Positions 55,214 to 64,000 of a stretch of DNA of 64,000 bases are shown one piece after another. How positions within the stretch are numbered: the stretch's first letter is position 1; every line of letters starts with the position of its first letter. The notes beneath the pieces were generated by a model. That model ran no database searches. It worked only from the letters and a program-made list of their open reading frames with translations, and was not told the DNA's origin. A program made the position numbers and the translations under genes. The stretch comes from Tetracentron sinense (Eukaryota; Streptophyta; Magnoliopsida; Trochodendrales; Trochodendraceae), in contig CM026556.1 of NCBI GenBank assembly GCA_015143295.1, positions 22,072,547 through 22,136,546 of the forward strand, written 5' to 3'.

Positions 55214-58200
55214 CTATTGCAGGAGCACAAGAGGAATGACCTTAGAATGCAGAATTTGCTCCTTCCGGTCCAAGATTCGAGCTGGTTGCTCCACCAGAGT
55301 TAAATCTTCCCAAATTTTCAACGGTTCTAAATGAATGACATGTGAAGGATCAGCAATGTACTTCCTCAACATAGAGATGTTAAAGACATTATGCACACCT
55401 TCCATGTGAGGTGCCAAGGCGACCCGATAAGCAACTTTCTCGACTCGGGTGATGATCTCAAAAGGACCCATATATCTCGGACTAAGCTTGCCCCGCTTGC
55501 CGAATCTCATCACCCCCTTCGTAGGTGAGATCTTTACAAACACAAAATCTCCGACTTGGAACTCAAGATCTCTCCTCCGAGTATCGGCATAGCTCTTCTG
55601 TCTACTCTGAGCTGCTTTCAACCTCTCCCTGATCAACTGAACTCTATCTACAGTCTGACCAACGAGCTCGGGACCCAAAAGCTTCCTCTCGCCAACTTCA
55701 TCCCAACACAAAGGTGAACGAAAAGTCCTCCCATAAAGTGCCTCAAATGGAGCCATCTGAATGCTGGCTTGATAGCTATTGTTGTAGGCAAATTCAACCA
55801 ATGGCAAGTGATCAGCCCAACTACCCTGAAAGTCTAACATGCAAGCTCGTAGCATGTCCTCTATGATCTGGTTCACCCTCTCAGTTTGCCCATCTGTCTG
55901 CGGATGAAATGCCGTACTAAAATCCAAATGGGAACCCATAGCCTGCTGAAAACTCTTCCAGAATCTGGATGTAACTCTCGGATCTCGATAAAAAACAATG
56001 CTAACTGGCACTCCATGCAAACGGACTATCTCCTTGATATAGAGGTTAGCCAATTGATTGGAGCTGAAAGTGGTCTGATATGGAAGAAAGTGAGCTGATT
56101 TAGTCAATCGGCCGACCACAACCCAAATGGCATCAAAGTTCTTGGCCGTCTTTGGCAAACCAACAACAAAATCCATGGAGATATTTTCCCACTTCCACTC
56201 GGGAATAGGAAGAGACTGAAGAAGTCCTGTCGGTCTCCTGTGTTCGGCCTTCACTTGCTGACACACCAAACACTTAGATACAAAGGTAGCCACATCCTTC
56301 TTCATACCTTTCCACCAGAAATACTTCTTGAGGTTCTGGTACATCTTAGTACCTCCCGGATGCACGGTGTACTTGGACTTGTGTGCTTCATCCAAAATCT
56401 CCCTTCTTAAATCCTCATCATCCGGAATACAAAGTCTACCCTTGAAACAAACTCCACCATCTCTCCAAGAGAAATCCTCAAACCCGCTGCTAAGCAACTT
56501 ATTCATGGCCGGGTGTAGTTCTCCATCATTCCACTGCAGGTCTTTAATCCTGTCCAATAAGGTTGGCCTGACCATAATGTTAGCCAACAAGGTTCCAGAC
56601 GCTCCAACACTGAAACCCGCATCAAGGCTAGACACCTCTTCAAGTAGCTTCCATTCTTAGACCATCAAGTGTGCCAAGAACCCAGTCGGTTGCCTGCTTA
56701 GCGCATCTACCACCACATTTGCTTTCCCCGGATGGTACTGGATAGAGCAATCATAATCCTTGAGGAATTCCACCTAGCGACGCTGTCTCAAAATCAGCTC
56801 TTTCTGTGAGAACAAATACTTTAAGCTTTTACAGTCGGTGAAAACTTCAAACTGCGCACCGTACAAGTAGTGTCTCCAAATCTTGAGAGCAAAAACTAAA
56901 GCTGCTAACTCCAAATCATGGGTGGGATAGTTCTTCTCGTGGTCTTTCAACTGCCGAGAAGCATAGGCAATAACTTTCCCGTGTTGCATAAGAACACAAC
57001 CTAACCCAATGAGTGAGGCGTCACTGTACACCACAAAACCTTCACTACCGGATGGAACAGTCAAGATCGGAGCGGTGGTGAGAAGCTTCTTCAACTCAAG
57101 AAAACTCTTCTCACATTTCTCATTTCACTCAAATTTGGCGTTCTTTCGAGTTAGATGAGTAAGCGGGGCTGCCAAACTGGAAAATCCTTCCACAAATCTT
57201 CGCTAATATCCAGCTAGGCCCAAGAAGCTTCGAACCTCCGTAACACTCGTTGGCCTTCCCCATCCTTCCACTGCTTCTATCTTGGAAGGGTCGACTGAAA
57301 TCCCCTCTCTAGACACCACATGGCCTAGAAATGCTACCTTTTCTAGCCAAAACTCCCACTTGCTAAGCTTAGCATATAGCTTATGCTCACGAAGTGTCTT
57401 CAGTGTGACCCGGAGATGCATCTCATGCTCCTTCTGTGTCCTGGAGTACACTAGAATATCATCCACAAACACGATCACAAAGCGATCCAGAGTCGGCTTG
57501 AAGATTCTGTTCATGAGATCCATGAATGCTGCCGGAGCATTTGTCAAACCGAATGGCATGACTAGGAATTCAAAATACCCATATCTGGTCCTGAATGCAG
57601 ATTTAGGCACATCTTCCATCTTTATCTTCAACTGATGGTAGCTTGACCTTAAATCGATCTTGGAGAAATACTTAGCTCCTTGCAACTAGTCAAACAAGTC
57701 ATCGATCCTAGGCAAAGGATATTTGTTCTTGATAGTGACCTTGTTCAGTTGCCGATAGTCGATGCACATCCTCATCGAACCATCCTTCTTCTTCACAAAC
57801 AAAACAGGAGCTCCCTAAGGTGATATACTTGGGTGGATTAACCCAAGACCAAGCAATTCATCAATCTGCTCTTTAAGCTCTTTCAACTCTACTGGAGCCA
57901 TCCTATACGGAGCTTTAGAGATGGGTGCCGTACCCGGAGCTAATTCAATTACAAACTCTACTTCTCTATCCGCCTGCAAACCCAGCAAGTCTTTAGGAAA
58001 GACATCCATGAATTCCTCTACAACAGGGATACTTGAAGAATCTGGTGCTTCCGAGGCAGTAAGACTCAATGCTGAAAAACGAGCTAAGTCTTTCTTCTTC
58101 AACCCTTGGAAACGGAAAGGAGGCTCACTGATTGATCTAAAGTTGACTACCTTCCCAAAACAGTCGACATGCCCATGGTATTTGGAAAGCCAATCCATGC

Positions 58201-58453
58201 CTAGTATGACGTCAAAGTCTTGAAACTCAAGGACGATCAGATCAGCTGGCATCTCTCTCTGACCTACTCGAATGTCACAATCTCGATAGACCTTATCAGT
58301 GATGACTGAACTACCGAGAGGAGTAGTGATCAAAAATTCACGGTCTAATAGACTTGGCTCCATCGGAAACTCTCGTGCATAACTAGGTGTGACGAAGGAG
58401 TGAGTAGACCCAGTATTAATCAAAACATGAGCGAGAAAATCATTTATCAACAA
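55214..58453 (-). pseudogene. Tekay pol remnant: protease, reverse transcriptase, RNase H, integrase
   Basis: Minus-strand motifs: protease LINTGSTHSFVTPSYA and VILGMDWLSKYH near 58430-58200; reverse transcriptase [31 protein letters not shown] and [12 protein letters not shown] near 57670-57450, then [17 protein letters not shown]; RNase [37 protein letters not shown] near 57040-56920; integrase with KSKYTVHPGGTKMYQNLKKY, CLVCQQVKAEHRRPTGLLQ, AFHPQTDGQTERVNQIIED; then DPSHVIHLEPLKIWEDLTLV and ILDRKEQILHSKVIPLV, the junction to the chromodomain of Tekay/Del integrases. Broken. Confidence 0.93.
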
Positions 58454-58579
58454 TGAGCCTGATTAAATACACAAAGCCAAATTTGTCAAATCATGTGCAC
58501 AAGCAGATAATATATATTTAGCATGTTGATACATAACAACAAATATCATCAAAACATATAATATATATAACATACAAAA

Positions 58580-59806
58580 CTAAAATTTACACTCTACACG
58601 TACCCTGCACAACTTCGTCGGACGGCTGTGCATCCTGCTCCGAAGTAGCAAACACTCGACCCTGAGCTGGCTGGCGAGGCTGCTGAGGTCTAAGGCCCTG
58701 TGGTGGCCTCTGCTGCATGGACTGCCTGCCTGGGGGCCTGACTCCCTATGGCTGAGTTGGCTGAAGTCCCTACTGAAAGCGGAGTGGGCAATCTCGAATC
58801 CGGTGTGAAACATCTCCACAATGAAAACAACCTCCAGTAGTTGCCCTACATTCTCCCACTCTATGCCTCTTTCTGCACTGGCTGCATGCATCATACAATT
58901 GGGTCCTAGTAGTAGGCGGAGCCACCTGAGATGCCCGAGGGGCTGCCTGAGTAAGCCTTTGATACGGGGTAGACCTAGCAATCGGCATAGGACCTGACAT
59001 CCTCAGCCTCTTATCCTGGGGACCAAACCTGCTTGCTTGCATCTTCTCCCTCTTCTTCAAAAATTCCTCTGAATTCTTCTCAGCTATCAAGGCACATTGG
59101 TACACCTCCCTACATGTTTCGAGCTGAAGTATCGAAACCTTCTCCCGAATAAAATCCTTCAAGCCTCGCTCAAACCTCTTTGCCTTCATTTTCTCCGTAG
59201 CAATCAAGTGAGGAGCGAACCTAGAGAGCTCTACAAACTTGGCCTCATACTCGGCCACTGACATCCTTCCTTACTCCAAGGTAGAGAATTCAATCTCCTT
59301 CTGATCTCTCATAAACACCGGGAAGTATTTCTCGTAGAAGATGTCAAGGAACTCTCCCCAAGTCCACTCTTGTCCACCTCGTACTTCATTCCTCTGCCTA
59401 GATGCAGCCCTCCACCAATGCTAGGCTTCGCCTTCCATGACAAAGGAGGCCCATTTTACCCTCTGTTCATTGGTAGCCTCAAGCACAGAGAAAATCTTCT
59501 CTAGTTGCATGATCCATAACTCAGCAACTGCGGGATCCGTACTACCATAAAAGGCTGGAGGACTCATTCTCCTAAAAGCTTCCACTCCGTTATGTTGGGG
59601 TGGGTGAACTTCAACCTGCTTCTCTTGCCTAGCTTGACCAGTAGCTAGCAATGCAGTTTGCTGAGCCATAATTTCAGCCTGCCTCTTCATGGCTGCAGCA
59701 ATAGCTTCCATGGCCTGACCTACATTAGCCTGGGGGTACTATCTGGAGTATCCCCATCAGTCACACTGCCTCCTCCATACCTATTATTTCTTCCACCCCT
59801 TCTCAT
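58580..59806 (-). pseudogene. Tekay Gag remnant
   Basis: Starts near 59806 (MRRGGRNN) and includes RMSPPAFYGSTDPAVAELWI, MSVAEYEAKFVELSRFAPHL, and a CCHC knuckle CFHCGDVSHRIRDC near 58830, with a preceding CSQCRKRHRVGEC. Typical chromoviral Gag layout. Broken. Confidence 0.9.
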
Positions 59807-59986
59807 GCTTACAATCCTGAGAAGAAGAAAACAATCAATTTAGAACACTCACTTAAATTCTCAAGTCTATGCTAAATCAAAGCTCAATCCTCTACAATTT
59901 TAAAATCCTGAACTTGATGTTGCTTCCCTAAGGTTGACATCTTCCTATATCCTATACTTAATATCTTAGCCCTAAGGACTCTAATG

Positions 59987-60004
59987 CCTTGTGCTCTGAT
60001 ACCA
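59987..60004 (-). other. Primer-binding site, initiator-tRNA-Met type
   Basis: Minus strand TGGTATCAGAGCACAAGG, four bases inside the 5' LTR end at 60009. TGGTATCAGAGC is the usual plant initiator-Met primer complement. Confidence 0.9.
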
Positions 60005-60008
60005 CCTC

Positions 60009-62436
60009 TGCAACGACCCCAAAATCCTACAAGGCTAAAATATGACTTTGGAATCGTCACATTACTTAAACCTGCTTAAAAATCATGCATACAAGGCTAA
60101 CTACACGAGTCTCCAAAAATGAGAGTAATAAAATTCCGATATATAAACTATAACCAACCTGCACAAGTCTACGGTCAACATATCCAACCCACTATAAACC
60201 AAAAAGTCTGAAAAGTACAACTATAAAAGTCTACTGAGCAACAGCCTCAAAAAGTCTATTACAAAATCTCTCAACCAAACAAAACATAAACTAATAGGTG
60301 TAGCCACCCAAGACTCCTGATCCTTCCTCGATGGGCTCACCTTCTCCTCCTTCCTCGATGTAAGTCTCCTCAATCCACGACTCCGCCGTGTGCTCCTGCT
60401 CTAAACAAGCCCAGACAAAGTCCGTCTGAGTACAAAGGTACTCAGTGTATATAAAATCCAACCAACAATAATAATATACCTGCACTTAGTTAGAAACATA
60501 TCCAATAGCATAATAACATAATCAGAGTGCGGAAGAACGTGTGCGCATATACATCATATCATCACCTTGACTCGTGTACTTGTGAGAATCTTAGACTTAG
60601 AAGACAATACACTTATGAGCTGCTTATGCTTATGAGACCACGTGCTTGTGAGATGCTTAAGCATATGCACTTATTCAGATCATAAAATGATGTAACATAC
60701 CGTTCTTGGCGGATACGGACCATGTCTAAGAAATCATATGGTTGGCATACCATTCTTGGCAGATACGGACAATGCTTAAGAATCAAATGGTTGACATGCC
60801 ATTCTTGGCGGATACGTACCATGTCATGCTTATGCTTATTCAGAATGTCATACGTATGTCATACTCATGCTTGTGGTCAACATGTGTGACTTGTGAGACT
60901 CTTATCTTAATATACATGTGCATATGTGCTTAAGTGTCGAAATTAACATTCGAGTTGGTAATTGCTTAGATTCCGATCTGCCACCATAGAAACTCCACTA
61001 TACTGTCCCATACCAAATAGTTAGAGAATTCCCGGTTTGAGAGATTTTCCTCTAAGTTCTTACCTTCCCGACTATCAATTTCCATGCAAGTAATTAGACA
61101 TACTTAACGAACAATCACATATACATATCTTATCATAATTCATATCACAATTCATAATCAATTTACCACCATATCATAAGAGTATAATAGCATTTATCCT
61201 CTCAAGCATTTTCACAAACACCTTGAGTACGCGTAATATGAACCCATTGCCCTTCTACATTTTCAAGCATTCATCAAACCATAATCCATCCATACAATCC
61301 ATTCACCATTCACATCCACATATTAATCACATCCTCCATACATTCTATCCACATTCTAATCCACATATCCATCCATAATTAGCTTACTTCATAGAAAATT
61401 TGGAAAAAATGCATCTAATCTCTATTCTATCATTCCTATCATATTAACATTCACAAAACATTAAAATAGAGTTGATTAGGATAGTATATCGACCTTAGGA
61501 ATCCTTCCCTTGGATTCAAACGCTCCCGAGGTGATTTGGGGAAGCTTTCCAAGCTCTCCTTGCAATATCCAAGCTATCTCATTCTTCCCCAAGAAATCCC
61601 TCTCTCAAAACCCTAGGTTTTCTCTCACTTTTTGCCAAATTAGGTTAGAAATAGGTAGAGTATTCTAATACCCCGAAATAGGATCCCTATTTATAGCCCT
61701 AAGGTCTAAGAACCAAAAGACCACAAAGCCCTTACTAAAATTCTGCAAAAACAAGAAAGACCGAGCGATCGGTGTTTCTAGCCGAGCGATCGGTTGAAAA
61801 CAGCCTCTTTGGAAAATTATTCCATACAAAATTTTGGACCAGTCGATAGATACCGATCGATCGGTTTTGGACCGATCGATCGCTACTTCTGACCGAGCAA
61901 TCGGTTTTGTACCGATCGATCCCTAGCGATCGGTGTTCTGCAGATTTCTGACCCATTATACTGTTTTGGCCATAACTTTTGACTCGTTTGTCGGATTTCG
62001 ATGATTCAACTTGCGTTGGATTCGTCTTTCGAAAAGGAACATTTTTAATAGTTTAGAATTTCCAAATTCTCCTTTATTTATAGACTAAAATGTCTCCAAA
62101 GTTGATTGATCTGTAATTCCATCATACAAAACATCGGAAAACCCACTTTTGACTTAGCTTAGACTAAAAATGTGGAAAAACATTAAACATGAACCTCAAA
62201 GAAGGTTCTAATACCTTTCTAATGGTTCAAGAATCACTCAGTTCTGATAAACGGTACCAAAACTGGAGCTTCCTAAAGTTTAGGGTGTGTCATGACATCC
62301 CTCCGATTACAAGTTTGACTAAGCCTTAATCACACTATACTAATTAGATATTAATGCATAAACATTAAAACATTCGAAGGACTATAATAATCTTAATGCC
62401 TGCGATTAAAAACATGAAAAGATCTGGGTCTCTACA
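60009..62436 (-). repeat. 5' LTR of the Tekay element (2.43 kb)
   Basis: TGCAACGACCCC to TCTCTACA, followed by CTAGA. Three units of the 49-bp repeat at 60693-60825, palindromes at 61760-61935, and minus-strand TATA-like CTATAAATAG near 61690. Confidence 0.92.
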
Positions 62437-62991
62437 CTAGAGTTCATCTAAACTCTGGAAATCATTACTCTACCTCTCCATTAGCTTTTCTCAAGGGTTT
62501 GCAAGTTTTTCACTCTCATTATTATGAACTTGCATTAGATGATCCTCAACCTTTGATGAGATCACCCTAGAGCCTTTCTAAACCCTAAAACCCATCTTGT
62601 GCTATGTTGTGAGCGCTGGTTGGCTTGAGCCAAAGCCGTCAAGGACGGAGATCGATCTTTGAAGATCGTGGTTGATCACTTTGAGGAAGATTGGCCGGTG
62701 AGGAACCGGAGTTGCTGTTGCGGAGATCGAATGTGCTATGTTCGTGGTTTGCAAGTTGAGCAATCGATACCGAGGAATGGTGTGTCGTGTTCGATTGGGT
62801 AAGATTCGAGTCTTATATTGTTTAAATCTTCTCATAGTAAATTTTGTGTTGGACTAGGTCCCATGGTTTTTCTCAGAAGGGTTTTCCACGTACAAATCTT
62901 GTGTGTTCATGTAAGATTGATTGTGTGTGATTGCATAAAATTAAAATTGGTAGGAAATCTTTAGTAGACCTAATCCCCCTCCTCTAGGTCA

Positions 62992-63475
62992 AAGAGTTCA
63001 TTGAAATAAGGAATTTCATGAAGGACTGGATCCCTAAGCCTTCCTCCATCCAGTCCTCCAGTCAGCCTTCCTCTGTACTTCCTTCTTCAAAGCCTGCTCC
63101 TACTAGTGAGCCTTCTATCTCTCTTACTACAGCTCCAGGACCATTTGATATTCCATCCTCCTCAACCCTTCCTTCAGAGACTCCTTCTGAGATTCCAGCC
63201 CTAGAGCTTCACTCTTCTTAGTCTCATGTGTATTCACCTCAAAGAGAGGTTTCTCCTTGATATGAGGATGCTGGATAGTTTGATTTTGTTCAGTCCCCTA
63301 GGGGACCCCATGAGTCTGAGGATCAGCTGAGCTTGATGAGTGACCAGATAACCTCTTTGGCTACCAGCATGGAGCTATTCCAGCTTGAGATGAGGGAGAG
63401 TCAACTGAGATTTCAGGCTAATATGAGAGAGTCTATGCTCACATTCATGGCAAAGAGTAGAGCAAGTATGACAAC
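62992..63475 (+). other. Degenerate coding-like segment, perhaps another envelope-like C-terminus
   Basis: Reads a serine/proline-rich stretch (PSSIQSSSQPSSVLPSSKPA, PSETPSEIPALELHSS) and then a helical, methionine/glutamate-rich part (SLATSMELFQLEMRESQLRF). It looks like a retroelement protein tail into which the Sirevirus inserted, but I cannot assign a family. Confidence 0.4.
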
Positions 63476-64000
63476 TGTAGAACCCCGGAAGTGTTTTTAC
63501 ATGTGGTTGTGAATAGTGTTTTTGGCCCAAAGGCCTTACATGTAATGTGAATTTGGGATTTATGAGAAATGGAGAATAACAACCTAGGTGTGATGTATGA
63601 AGGGGTTATTGCCCTAAAAATAATAGAAACAAGTTCAAAAACATCCCAAACAGGCTACTGGTGAAAAAAATTCAGAAAATGGAATGTGCGATCGATCATA
63701 GGTAAGGTGCGATCGATCCTATGTAGAGGAAAAACTTAGAAAACTTTCTGGTTCACTTGCGATCGATTGCAGGTGGCGTGCAATCGATCATATACAGGAG
63801 AAAATGGACAAAAACTCTCAGGTGAATGTACGATAGATGGTTCCCAGGTGTGATTGATTGCACTGAGATCTACGATCGATCGCACTCGGTGTGTGATCGA
63901 TCGCTTGTGGGCTCTGAAGAAGAGGGTTGCATCTAAGATCAAGAGGACCTCAAGTCAAGTTGATCTTTTCCATAAAGTGAGGATTCCTCTATTTTTCAAG
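63476..64000. mobile_element. Start of another LTR (gypsy-like), cut by the window end
   Basis: TGTAGAACCCCGG is a common start of chromoviral LTRs. It contains a run of GCGATCGATC/GATCGATCGC motifs from 63686 to 63905. The end, partner LTR and coding region are outside the window. Confidence 0.55.

Larger units (their letters stand above)
52641..62436 (-). mobile_element. Tekay/Del chromovirus (Ty3/gypsy), 9.8 kb, both LTRs present, broken
   Basis: Perfect 5-bp duplication CTAGA (52636-52640 and 62437-62441). LTRs 52641-55092 and 60009-62436, initiator-Met primer site at 59987-60004, polypurine tract on the minus strand at 55093-55104. Minus-strand order Gag, protease, reverse transcriptase, RNase H, integrase, chromodomain-like tail. 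The LTRs look about 96-97 percent identical, so this is the youngest full-length insertion in the window. The coding region has roughly half a dozen to ten breaks. Confidence 0.93.
42526..62991 (+). mobile_element. Sirevirus (Ty1/copia) lacking its 5' end, split by a Tekay element
   Basis: From about 42526 the + strand shows Gag, protease/integrase, reverse transcriptase, RNase H, a long spacer, an envelope-like coding region, a polypurine tract AAAGGGGGAGAT (about 51999-52010) and a 3' LTR from 52011. The LTR is interrupted at 52640 by the Tekay element and resumes at 62442 to end GGTCA at 62991. No 5' LTR or primer site is present. The Gag knuckles, coiled-coil zone and third coding region identify the Sirevirus lineage. 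Broken, roughly ten breaks in the coding part. Confidence 0.87.
52011..62991 (+). repeat. 3' LTR of the Sirevirus, split (52011-52640 and 62442-62991)
   Basis: Starts TGTAAAGTCAAAG right after the purine tract and ends TCTAGGTCA. The second half has the usual Sirevirus LTR end region with TTTTCCACGTACAAATCTTG. About 1.18 kb without the insert. The insert duplicates CTAGA. Confidence 0.82.

Overview
This is nuclear DNA of a flowering plant. The one host gene has plant-type GT-AG introns, and almost everything else is LTR-retrotransposon DNA of lineages typical of angiosperms (Ty1/copia including a Sirevirus, Ty3/gypsy of the Tekay/Del and Tat/Ogre types), plus MITEs and short foldback repeats. 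I cannot name the species.

The host gene is a LigB/DODA-like extradiol ring-cleavage dioxygenase on the + strand. Its three exons lie at 1228-1452, 1551-1921 and 37742-37925, and their splice junctions join in frame into a 259-residue protein with the expected family motifs. Intron 2 is 35.8 kb long. Most of it is one old copia element (3449-37664, minus strand, target duplication CTACA) that has itself been hit several times: a gypsy solo LTR (4880-7321), a Tourist-like MITE (7549-7951), a 19-kb three-LTR Tat/Ogre-like composite (9466-28445) that contains a further Tekay-type solo LTR (17277-19945), and a copia solo LTR (32250-34456). Every one of these LTR insertions except the MITE reads antisense to the gene, and most boundaries are fixed by matching 5-bp target duplications.

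Downstream of the gene (37926-42525) are tandem repeats, a Mutator-like terminal-inverted-repeat element that carries a tandem array of foldback units (38894-40043), and a hAT-type MITE (40956-41367). From about 42526 to 62991 lies a 5'-truncated Sirevirus on the + strand with gag, pol, an envelope-like third coding region and a 3' LTR. That LTR is split by a complete-length but broken Tekay chromovirus (52641-62436, minus strand, target duplication CTAGA). Another LTR starts at 63476 and leaves the window.

The most notable points are: the 36.7-kb gene kept readable through a nest of antisense retroelements; a pol-less Tat/Ogre-like family whose primer-binding site extends into a 72-nt tRNA-Arg-like sequence with anticodon and T arms; tandem and palindromic arrays that differ in copy number between copies of one family; and clusters of short palindromes just upstream of the putative TATA box in several LTR families. 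I found no CRISPR array, no rRNA gene, no functional tRNA gene and no protein-coding host gene other than the dioxygenase.
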